Of a DNA stretch of 64,000 bases, positions 35,316-45,206 are shown piece by piece. The notes beneath the pieces are model-generated. The model was not told the DNA's origin, did not search any database, and saw only the letters and a list, made by a program, of their open reading frames with translations. Source of the stretch: Epiperipatus broadwayi (lineage: Eukaryota > Onychophora > Udeonychophora > Euonychophora > Peripatidae); NCBI GenBank assembly GCA_028023455.1, contig JAQFVV010000157.1, positions 1 to 64,000 on the forward strand, given 5' to 3'. Within the stretch, counting starts at the first letter, position 1, and each line of letters opens with the position of its first letter. A program made the position numbers and the translations under genes.

Positions 35316-35560
35316 AAAATATTCACTAGAATAAAAACTACAAAATTTTAAATATGCCTATATAAAATTAAAGATTAAAATTCTTTGCTATAGCTAGCTT
35401 TGGCGTATTCCGCCATCTTAAGTAGCAATATTTAAATATTAACGCATTGCTACTTAAGATGGCGGAATATGCCGAAGCTAGCTATAGCAAAGAATTTTAA
35501 TCTTTAATTTTATATAGGCATTTTTTAAAATTTTGTAGTTTTTATTCTAGTGAATATTTT
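35316..35560. mobile_element. Near-perfect foldback element, arms about 120 bp
   Basis: The arms start AAATATTCACTAGAATAAAA and mirror each other to a short loop near 35430-35445. The inner part CTACTTAAGATGGCGGAATA and GCTAGCTATAGC is unusually GC-rich. Only a few mismatches separate the arms. TATATATA runs lie outside both ends. Confidence 0.94.
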
Positions 35561-36600
35561 ATATATATATATACACAAAGAGAGAGAGAGAGAATATTTA
35601 AGAAATTATTTTTATTAACAAATAAAACAGCTAAAAATCCTACTAAAAAAATAGAAATATTTTGTACAACATTTTGTTTTGTTAATTTTTCATTCATGTT
35701 TTTATTGATAGCTGACTGACTCTCTTAAATCCTTTCTAATTAGTGATGATATTATAATTTAGTCAATAAACTTTATTGACATCTAATTTTTTTTATAAAA
35801 TTAAAAATTTATTCATTTATTATTGAAAATAGATGAAGTAAATGAAACAGTGTGACTCTTAAAAGATTGAATTATTTCTTATTGTCATTAAATGTATCAT
35901 AGAAATATTTTTTTATATTTAATTTTAAATCATGCATTGAAACTTGTTTATAAAATAACAATAAAAACATCTTTCAGTTAAAAAAATAAAACACTTAACT
36001 ATTCTTTATCATAATTAAATGTCAAAAAAGTTTCAATTATCAACCAAAAAATAGACGTTCAATAAATATAAAAAATTTGATTTATATGGATTATAAAATG
36101 ATAAACACATAAATTAGACTCATATAAAAGAGTTTTTATTGCAAATTGCGTCAAAAATTATACATAAATTATTAATTATTTATATCATTTATTTGTCAAT
36201 CCATTTCTGTCCATCATTATACAATCAAAGATCATTATGGCAATCATTATTGTCATGTGAAGATTTAAATAAAAGACAGCTCGGTATAACCTGTTAAAAA
36301 TATATTAATAAAAGCAATAATATTTTTTACAATGTTTAATTATGAATTAGTAACAATTACATTTTAAAAAATAAAAGTACGATTGTAAACAATAAGAATC
36401 AAGGACAAATGAAATTTGCAGAATCACTTGAATACCTGCAATTGATATGTTCACTTTTTAAAATAAATCTTTTTTAAAAATAATGTCATTATTATTTATG
36501 AATTAATTATTAATAAAAGTCTTTATAATTCAAACAATGAAATTATATATACGATTGAGATATATTTTTTTTTACTAATAAATAAATACAGGTTAAATAG
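35561..36600. other. AT-rich, nothing recognised
   Basis: Begins with a (GA)n run at about 35580-35594. No frame or repeat that I can name. Confidence 0.5.
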
Positions 36601-36792
36601 AGGGATTTGAACTTAAGATTGTCAATCCATATTCATTCTCCACTCCATCTCAAACAACCAATACATATGACCACACACATGTAAAAAAGATGAATGATCT
36701 CCAATATATGGATTTCGTGCAGAATCAGCACTCATCTGTTGGGCCAGATTATAATCTCCCACATATATATGTCTGTGCTCAGCTTATATTAC
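36601..36792 (-). repeat. Recurrent repeat (family B), most complete copy
   Basis: Minus-strand reading runs from AATATAAGCTGAGCACAGAC through CATATATATGTGGGAGATTA, CAACAGATGAGTGCTGATTC, 'ttttttacatgtgtgtggtcatatg' and TTGGTTGTTTGAGATGGAGT to AAGTTCAAATCCCTC. It therefore includes both the upstream flank seen at 15120-15203 and the B-box-like end. Confidence 0.78.
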
Positions 36793-37057
36793 GATTGCAA
36801 TTCCTTAAACTTTAATAGAGAGGCTTCAATCTTCTTATTCTTTTAAATTAATGATAGTTTAATATCCTGCAAATCCAATGAATAAAGAAGATTCAAACAG
36901 TTTGTAAGTCGTACTATATAGACAGCATTCTGACATGTCACCATTAAAAACTACAAAACAATACACTAAATAAAAGTTTCATTTTACTTATATTAACTTA
37001 TTTAATAATGATTCAAGATCTCTTTGTATCAATTATAAAAATTGTATTTAATAAATA

Positions 37058-37275
37058 TTAACCTTAAGACTATGTGCCTAAAATGTGACAGTAGGGACCT
37101 CTACAAATCTAAACACAAAATTAACAACTTTAAAAGACAAGAGCGGCCACATTCTTATCTTTGAACTAATTTCTAAATATATAGGTGAATCTAAAGCATT
37201 TTGATTTCTTAATCTTGTGTTTAAATTTGTAGAGGCCCCTACTATTGTATTTTAGGCACACAGTCTTAAGGTTAT
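37058..37275. mobile_element. Element with about 68-bp inverted ends
   Basis: The left end contains ACCTTAAGACTATGTGCCTA and GACCTCTACAAATCTAAACA; the right end has their reverse complements up to 37275. The central 80 bp, around GAGCGGCCACATTC, is not palindromic. A small foldback or MITE-type transposon without coding capacity. Confidence 0.88.
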
Positions 37276-38395
37276 AGCCTTAATATATATTACTTTCGTA
37301 ATGAGTATGCACTTTACAAATTATTGCACACTATCTATGCTATTAATTGTCTAGAGTAAAAGTAAAGTTATTAATGATTATATGTGAAATACACTTGAGA
37401 AACATGTGAATCTTAATATTCATCCAAAGATTCATATATGGCATTTTATTTGTAGTTATATATTGGGTTATTTCTATCATATAGTTTAATTGTTAAATGG
37501 TTTGAGAAAATTTCATACTTTATTTAAACTTTTCAAAAGTATTAAACTATTAGAAATAACATATAAATTAATATATAATACATTTCAAATGATATTATAG
37601 TTATCTCATCTTCAAGTATTGCTGTCATGATCAATGATAGTTCAGCATGAAAATTGATCAGTGATATTTCAAGAGTAGTTAATTTTAAATGATACTTAAC
37701 CAGTTAGGTTACTCTGTCAAAGACAACAGTCAGTAGAGAATAAACAAGACTGAGAATTTACATAAAATTTAAATTGTAAATAAATACAGTTATATAAGCT
37801 ACATTTTGAAATGGGGATGCAGGATTTTTTTTATTTATTGCATATCTGTCCTTGGGGTATGTTCTTTCACTTTACATTTGGCATCATTATGTTCAGAACA
37901 GACAATGCTGGCAGATGTAGGTTCAAAGCTGTAGCCAAGCTTGGATTCATGCTCAAAGAAAATAGATTACAAATATTATTGAAGAGAATTGACCATATTG
38001 TGTGGAAAATATAGTAGTATGAAATGTACCCACCATGCATATCAAGATGTAAATAGACTAGAATGAATATATATTTGTAAGATTTTTTTCTTGGGCAATT
38101 CAAAAAGCACAAATTCTGGAAAAGACATTTAGTATATACTGAATAAATGATGATGATCCCTATATTTAAAGTCTTTATTCTTTTTAAGTGATCATAACTT
38201 AAAATCTATTATTTTTAAAAATATACATCTTAATTGTTAAATCATTAAACTATCTCTTTATAGCTCAGTGAAAAAATGTGATAACAATGGCTTGAATTTA
38301 TTATTGATGATGTCATCAGAGTGCCTACAACATTGACTGTCCCATAAACAATCTATTCTAACATCATTCCTATGCTTACACATGCTGTTAATAAC
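37276..38395. other. No supported gene
   Basis: Positions 37800-38050 are less AT-rich and contain CCTTGGGGTATGTTC and GTAGGTTCAAAGCTG, suggestive of a decayed tRNA-related repeat. Opposed frames of 60-80 codons exist but carry no recognisable motif. Confidence 0.4.
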
Positions 38396-38727
38396 ATTGG
38401 CAAAATCTTCATACAGTGTGCCACCCAGTGCAAGCCTTAGTAATCAGTTATGCAAGAAGATTTGAGCATAAAATCCCTATCTATTAACTACTCCTGAGAC
38501 TAGTTTTTAGCTTGTTCATCACTGAGAAGCCTTGGATCTGAAAGCACTACACCTAGATCTCTCAGATCAAAGGTCTCTCACTGATAAAAGCCACAAGCTA
38601 GAAATTAGTCTGAGGATATTGGATGAGTAGATAATAAATAGATTGGGATTTTATGCACACACCTTATTGCATCCATTGATTACTAAGTCTTGCACTGAGT
38701 GGCACTACTGTATGAAGAATTTGCCAA
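38396..38727. mobile_element. Foldback element (family C), copy 2
   Basis: A more diverged relative of 33931-34232. The ends match as TTGGCAAAATCTTCATACAG and its mirror. Shared inner strings include CATAAAATCCCTATCTA, GACTAGTTTTTAGCTTG, and GGATATTGGATGAGTA on the right arm. The centre has an extra hairpin around CTGAAAGCACTACACCTAGA. Confidence 0.88.
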
Positions 38728-40590
38728 AGTAGAAATATGATGTTAAAAAAAGTATAGAAAGAAATCAGAAATATCTGTTTGAATCAGAATTACTAATTAA
38801 TACTTATCCTAGAAAGTGACAGAGGATACCCTTATTGGTTACTTAAATTTACAAAGTCTAGTAATTTTTTCCAAGACATTACTAAAGCTGTTCACTTTTA
38901 ACTCATTTCTTATTTCTTATCCATGTCTATTAATCCTTTGATGATGTTCTGTATTTTATTTAATATATTTCAAATTTTAGTTTAATTTCATCAAATAATT
39001 TGTCATATCTTTATTTGGGTTTTTTATATCTATCAAAGAATAATAAATAATATACATCCAATTCTATTTCAACTCTGTAAAATTTCCATCATATATATTA
39101 ATCTAACTTTCATTCCTCTTCTATCATACATCACTTTTAATAATTTCCGATTTATATTTTTATTGTATTAATTTCATTACTAAAAATATTTATATCACAT
39201 ATTTTAAATTCATCACCATCTCTATAAAAATATTAACATACTTTCTCAATTCATGTTTTACATTTTCACATTTCCAGGAACTAAGTGCATTATTTCATAT
39301 ATCCAGAGTCTCTATATTTCTTCAATCTAACTAGCATAAATTCTTTCAACTTTTTTCTAAAAACATCCTTTTAATAATTATCCCCTATGCTGCCTCCATC
39401 TTCATATCTATTACTCTCTTTCAATCACATTTCTAAAAGAAGATACTTTTTTATCTACCCAATTTTACTATTAAATCTTTTTATGGTGTTTTTTAACTAT
39501 TATATATATATTATTGTCCCATCAATAAGCATTTATTAACAATTTTTATAATGATATATAAAATTAAATAACAATTTTTTCTTCATGTTATGATTTTTGT
39601 TTTCTGTATGAGAAAAATTTGTGAAAACTTATTTTATATATATTGTAGGGTATTGATTTCAAACCCTACACTACAAATCCCAAAAACTCATAAGGAAAGT
39701 GGAAGAAATATTTTTTCTCTATGCAACTAATTTTTATTAGTGAAAGGAGACAATATATATGACTTTGAATAGATTGATAGTTATATTTACGAATAAAAAT
39801 TTTAAAGCACATATAAATAGTTATCTGTAGACATAAACTCCATAGGATATTATTTTTCTAAGTCTACTTATTAACTTTCTATATTTAAGGTATATCTAAT
39901 GAATTATAATGTTCTTTCTTTGTTAACAATATTTTAATATTTTATCATTACTAATTTATTTTATGACTTTAATATTAATAATCTGTAACTTTCAAATAGT
40001 TTAGATAAGCAGGTTTTTGCAGATATAAATAGACATATGTATACGCATGTGTGTATGTACTAACATGGAAATTTAAACATTCCAGATATATTAAAAAAGT
40101 TTTATTTTAAATAATTTGTAATTTCTATGTAAAAAGTTGTTTTTCTTATATATTATTTAAGTCCAGTTTTTCTTATTTATTTGAAAGGGTTAATTAAGAA
40201 AAGTTTCACTCTAATGTCAAAGTTGAGAGAGAAAAATGGGGTCAATGTTGACTTAACTTCCATGTGTGAAATTTGGGGGGATGAGAACAATGACTCATTA
40301 ATAAGCTATTAAAATTACAGAGAGACAGCAGATCGTTTGGACCATAGCTGCATTTATAAAGTATAATTTATAGATAGCTGGATGTTTCAGTAACAACATG
40401 TGTGTAATATCATCAAAAGGCCAGCACACATATATAGTCTGAAAAATAAGACAGTTTGAGGAGCAAAGCAGGAGCAGCAAGAGCAACAAAGTAGAATAAG
40501 TCTTATTACCTTCTTAGAAGCCACGCATTATTATTTTTATATTTGAAGGTTGCTACAAATAATGGCGGAGTAAAGAGAAGATATTTTAAA
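38728..40590. other. AT-rich, nothing firm
   Basis: No gene. A small palindrome GTAGGGTATTGATTTCAAA followed by CCCTACACTAC lies near 39646-39676. Pyrimidine-rich runs at 39250-39440 have no clear meaning. Confidence 0.45.
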
Positions 40591-40727
40591 ACAGGCAAAA
40601 CTCACTATACGTATTGCCACACACAGCAAGCTAAAGTAATCAATGGAAGCCAGAAGGTTAGTGCATAAAATCCCTATCTAGTGCATACTCATCCAATATC
40701 CCCAGACTAGTTTCTAGCTTGTGGCCA
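40591..40727 (+). mobile_element. Foldback element (family C), single arm
   Basis: Matches the left arm of 33931-34232 from AGGCAAAACTC to CTAGCTTGTGGCCA, including CATAAAATCCCTATCTAGTG and CATCCAATATCCCCAGACTA. The mirror arm is missing: the sequence changes right at the palindrome centre. This may be a deletion at the hairpin or an abortive copy. Confidence 0.88.
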
Positions 40728-40892
40728 AGAAAAAGTGTTGGTCATGTGATGTTTATTGGCTTAAAAGATATTTTGTTGGACGGTCCCAATGACTGATCCC
40801 AAGAATTATATATATGCACATCTGAAGAGTTAAATCTGAAAAGTGTTTAAAATCATCCTATGGCTGATTTCCAAAGTCCAAAGAAGACTTCG

Positions 40893-41067
40893 AATCCTAT
40901 TATTGTTTCATCTATGCCAATACTGAATTCAAATAAAAACACAAAGTAAAAATGCTGAAATTTATATTAAAAGCAGAAGAATCTTGTTATTGTTTACCTG
41001 TGCCTTGCTGAATTCAAATAACAGCACAAAGCAAAGATGCTGAAATTTGTAATTAAAAGCAGAAATA
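40893..41067. repeat. 85-bp tandem duplication
   Basis: Two units share GAATCYTRTTATTGTTTMMC, GCTGAATTCAAATAA, and ATGCTGAAATTT followed by AAAAGCAGAA, about 85 bp apart. Confidence 0.82.
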
Positions 41068-41415
41068 TCCATTTGTCTATAGAAATGAAGAAACCATCCC
41101 AGTGTTAAAATGGTTCCTAAAGAAATACAATTTATGTCACATCATCATCATTATCACAGTAAAACAGAAGAATTGCAAGCTCAAGCCAGAAATAGAACTT
41201 CTCCAGTAGATCACTGTAGCTGTAATTGAGAAATCTATGCATGTTAAACATTGGTATGTGGCTGAGTTCAAATTCTCAACCTTAGACAACCTAACTTCAA
41301 AATGAACTTCATTGGACTCATTCAAACAGTCTCAACATCTAGAATAAAAGAAGAATTTGGTAATATCAATTTTAATTTTGTTTTCTCAATGACTATTAAC
41401 ACTTCTTTAAATAAA

Positions 41416-41582
<167 letters not shown>

Positions 41583-42829
41583 TGAAAATACAGTCAATTA
41601 TTAGAAAAAGGTTTTTTTTATAATTATAAATATTGACTTTATTAGTATTATTTGATTACCATTACATGTAACCATATATATATATATTTGATAAAATGTT
41701 TTTTTATTATTATGTATTAATTCAGGTATCATAAGAAATGTATTATTCTTATCACATATAATGGTTGAATTCAAGATTTATTAATGGGAGGTAACCCACA
41801 CACCTATTGATATAGATATGCCTACATGAATATATGTTGAGTATAAATGTATAGATCGATAAGGGTAGAAATTTAACATCATAAGAGATAGATTTTTTAA
41901 GGTAGTTAATAACCGAGATTAATGGAAATTGAGATAAATAATTTGAACCAATTTCTTTAGATATTCTTATCTTTATAATTCAACTAACATTTCTCTATAT
42001 ATTTCTCAGATTATTATTTTCTAAGATTATAGATATAAAATGTATGTTATATGCAATATGCGAGTATGTTGCGTGTATCAGGTGTTTATTTTAAAATTGA
42101 AATATTTTTATGATATAAGATTTCTATTCACATATATTAACGGTTGAGTTTAAGCTTCATTAAGGTGAAGGGGGAAAGACTTTTGCTTATTATCATTATT
42201 ATTTTGTAACTAATTTTATTATTAATTATATAAATTTTCTATTTGTATTATTGATGATTAACCAGTAATAAATTTTAATTTATTTTACTTAAAAGAGGTT
42301 TATATATTTCTTGGAGTTAATCATTGTCTTATGAAGTTAGTTTAGTCATCATCATCACTGATGGATGTCAATCATATAAAAGTGATTTAAATATAACAAT
42401 AAGTTGGTAAATAATTAGATTTTGATAAAAGATAAGATTGGTGTTGTGAATTAGTTCTAAAGCTGTGGCTGTAAGCATCATTATCATCATCATCATCATA
42501 TTAATCAATAGCTAAATAAATGTTTTAATGGCCATATATAAGTAATGTTTCTCACTGTGTTTATTTATTATTTGTGAGCCATCATAAGAGATATGACTAC
42601 TATCAAACATCTGATAATCTATAGTATTAAATGTGAGATAATAACACTTATGAGAATATTAAATATGAATTTATGATGTTGAACTCTTATATAATAATTT
42701 GTCTGAGAATTTATTTGCACAACTAGAGAATAATAATGATGTTTTTCCCTTAATACAAGTGCACATAATATGTTTATATAATGGAAAATCCTACACAATG
42801 TTATAAATAATGTACCAATTGAGGTTCAA
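41583..42829. other. AT-rich, no supported gene
   Basis: CAT-rich runs at 42343-42360 and 42478-42500 could be LINE tails, but no LINE body adjoins them. Confidence 0.45.
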
Positions 42830-43175
42830 ACCTGGTATGAGTGTAAGTAGGTATCTAATGTAACTTTATCTAGGTCTATACAACCTAGTGGTGCCCAGAT
42901 ATACAGACATACATGAGAAAGCAATAAATAAAGAGTAAAATGGTGAGTTGTAGAGTGGTTTGTCCTATTGGGGTATAACACTACTTAATTGGTTATTGGT
43001 AATGGATATAAAATTATTAATCCATTGTGAATGACTGCCCACTGAGGAGTAATAAGGAAATGGATTTTGTCTAGATTGATTTCATATTCCATTACATGGC
43101 ATGTATAGATTCTTTACATTTTTGGTTATAAATGATCTAGATATTCCGTTACAAATGGTTCCTCAACGTGGAGCG
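42830..43175 (+). repeat. LTR-like 3' edge with primer-site-like sequence
   Basis: GTTACA at 43148-43153 is followed by AATGGTTCCTCAACGTGGAG, nearly the same junction as at 31341/31317 on the minus strand. This suggests the end of another Gypsy-type LTR in plus orientation. Within it, GGTTCAAACCTGG (42832) and CAACCTAGTGGTGCCC (42881) mark a SINE-like insertion or repeat. No downstream gag is visible. Confidence 0.4.
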
Positions 43176-43730
43176 TAAATACTAGATTATTTTCATGTTA
43201 TACCTATATATTAATTTAATAATATTTTAATATCCTTATTGATTTATGTATTTTCATTTATTTAATTAAAAAACTTTTTCTATAATTATTATATATATAT
43301 ATTTGTTTCTTATAGAATTTATCATTTTAATCATTTTCAGTAAATTTTATATCCTATGTTTTTTTTCTTTTTATGTGTGTTTATATTATAAATGGTTGTT
43401 TTTATTCTATTTATACTGAGTTAATCTAATTTATCACTTATTTTCTTTGAATTTTATTTTACAAATTTTACTCATATTGCATATTGTGTTAATGTTTTTA
43501 TTCTAATATTTATTTACTTCAATGTGTATAAATGTTTTTATTTATTATGCTTATTTTTATTTTTATTGCATTTTTATTTAACTTGTTAATTATATTATTT
43601 TAATTTCTTATCTATTTTTATTTATCTTTATATTTTACATGCTAATTATTTTTATTTTGCTATTTTTTTACTATTTGTTTTAATTTTCTAGCATTTTGTT
43701 ATTTTTTAAAATTAATCTTCTATTATATAT
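43176..43730. other. AT-rich, T-rich, nothing recognised
   Basis: Over 80% A+T by eye, with no frame or repeat. Confidence 0.5.
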
Positions 43731-43868
43731 ATATATATGTAATAGACAGGGTATGAGCACAGATTTTCACATGACCCACCTCTCTCCACACTATCTCATA
43801 ACACTAGTGTGGAGAGAGATGGGTCATGTGAAAATCTGTGCTCATACCCTGTCTATTACATATATAGT
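43731..43868. mobile_element. Short foldback element, arms about 60 bp
   Basis: The left arm runs TATATGTAATAGACAGGGTA, GAGCACAGATTTTCACATGA, then CTCTCTCCACACT; the right arm is its near-exact reverse complement around a loop near 43793-43806. The flanks are TATATA runs on both sides. Confidence 0.93.
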
Positions 43869-44429
43869 CACAGGTATATATAAGCCTGTGTATTTCAACT
43901 ATTATATATATATATATGTAATTTATTTGTATTTCTTCATGAAATAAGATTGTATTTGAACATAGTTTGTTGTTATATTATTTCTTTTGTATTTCTATCA
44001 ACATTTGTATACCAGTTTGTTTCACCTTCATGGCTAAAGCTCTATAAAAAGTTGTTAATGGTGTTTTACTATGTTTAAGTGCTTTTTCTGCATTAATATT
44101 TTTTAGTCGTTAATTGGGTTACCTTTTTTTTTCTCCAAAGTATATTTTTTTATTGGCATCACCATGAAGTATGTAATTGTTTTATGTTTCTGTTAAAATA
44201 AATAAGTAGTCATTAACATATCTTTTATAAAATACTGATTTATTCTATTTTTCTTCACAATTATTTATATAAATCTTGCTTAAAATTCCACTTAATAAAT
44301 ATTCCATTAACACACCTTTTTTTAAATAAAGTATAACACTTTTAATTCATTTCAAACCTAGCTTAGTTGCAACATCACTTTGTTTATTGACATTTTTTTC
44401 TTTTTCTTTTATGTAATTTTATAGGTGTG

Positions 44430-44510
44430 TTACCCTCTGTAGTTCGTCACAGTTGGTGGAGGGGCTGTCTTGGGATTAGGTAGTCCCAAGATCGATTCTG
44501 GCATTCAAGT
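44430..44510 (+). repeat. tRNA-like SINE fragment
   Basis: TTGGTGGAGGGGCTG, then a hairpin CTTGGGATTAGGTAGTCCCA, then AGATCGATTCTGGC: the order A-box-like, anticodon-stem-like, B-box-like is tRNA-like. It shares CAAGATCGATYCTGG with 21338-21352. Structural identity of the parent tRNA is not determined. Confidence 0.4.
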
Positions 44511-44885
44511 TTTGTCCTCAAACTTCTTTAGAACTCCTGAGCAATAAAATCATTTGCATTTTTATAGGTATGCTTATTGTCATATCTATATTACTATTTC
44601 TATAGTTATAAAAACTAATTAGTACTTTTACATATATTTTTCACTGCATTGTTTAATTCTTTGTCTGCAATACTTAAAACTTTATTTTCGTTTCATATTG
44701 TTAAAAAGATTAAAAGACTCTCATTTTGGTATTTTATAAAAATAAATTAAAACTAAATTTAAATAATAATAACAGCAGATATATTTTTATCGTAGAAAAA
44801 AGACAGAAAATGTTTTAGATGAACAGTTAATATTCAATTGTTATATTATACGTTTGCTGTATATAAATGTATGTGTATTACATAT

Positions 44886-44927
44886 ATGGCTGCAGAAAGG
44901 AGTTTGATATTAATTGAAAGGAGACCC
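44886..44927 (+). repeat. 42-bp dispersed repeat, partner at 15619-15660
   Basis: ATGGCTGCAGAAAGGAGTTT and downstream bases match the minus strand of 15619-15660 at 40 of 42 positions. It lies about 280 bp upstream of the LINE. The rest of 43869-45206 holds no recognised gene. Confidence 0.85.
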
Positions 44928-45206
44928 TTTGATTCCTCTTGGAGGCCTTAAAGGAACTGAGCAGGGCAAATTCCTAATGTCCATCCCATATGTTTTTGTC
45001 ATTGCAGATGTTATTACTATGTGATTATTCATATAGTATACGAACATGGGTGGGCTGCTGACCAACACACATTAGCCAGCATGGTGAGTTTATTGGCTTT
45101 TTATCTCTGAGTTTAAGATCAAGAAACACCATGGATCTTCTCAATTGCCTGATAAGGCAGAATGAATGTTTGGGTAAATAATAAATATTTTTCTAATACA
45201 TATATA

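Noticed and set aside
42478-42500. CAT-rich run as a possible tail of another RTE LINE copy
   Set aside because: No LINE sequence matching 47100-48160 adjoins it on either side.
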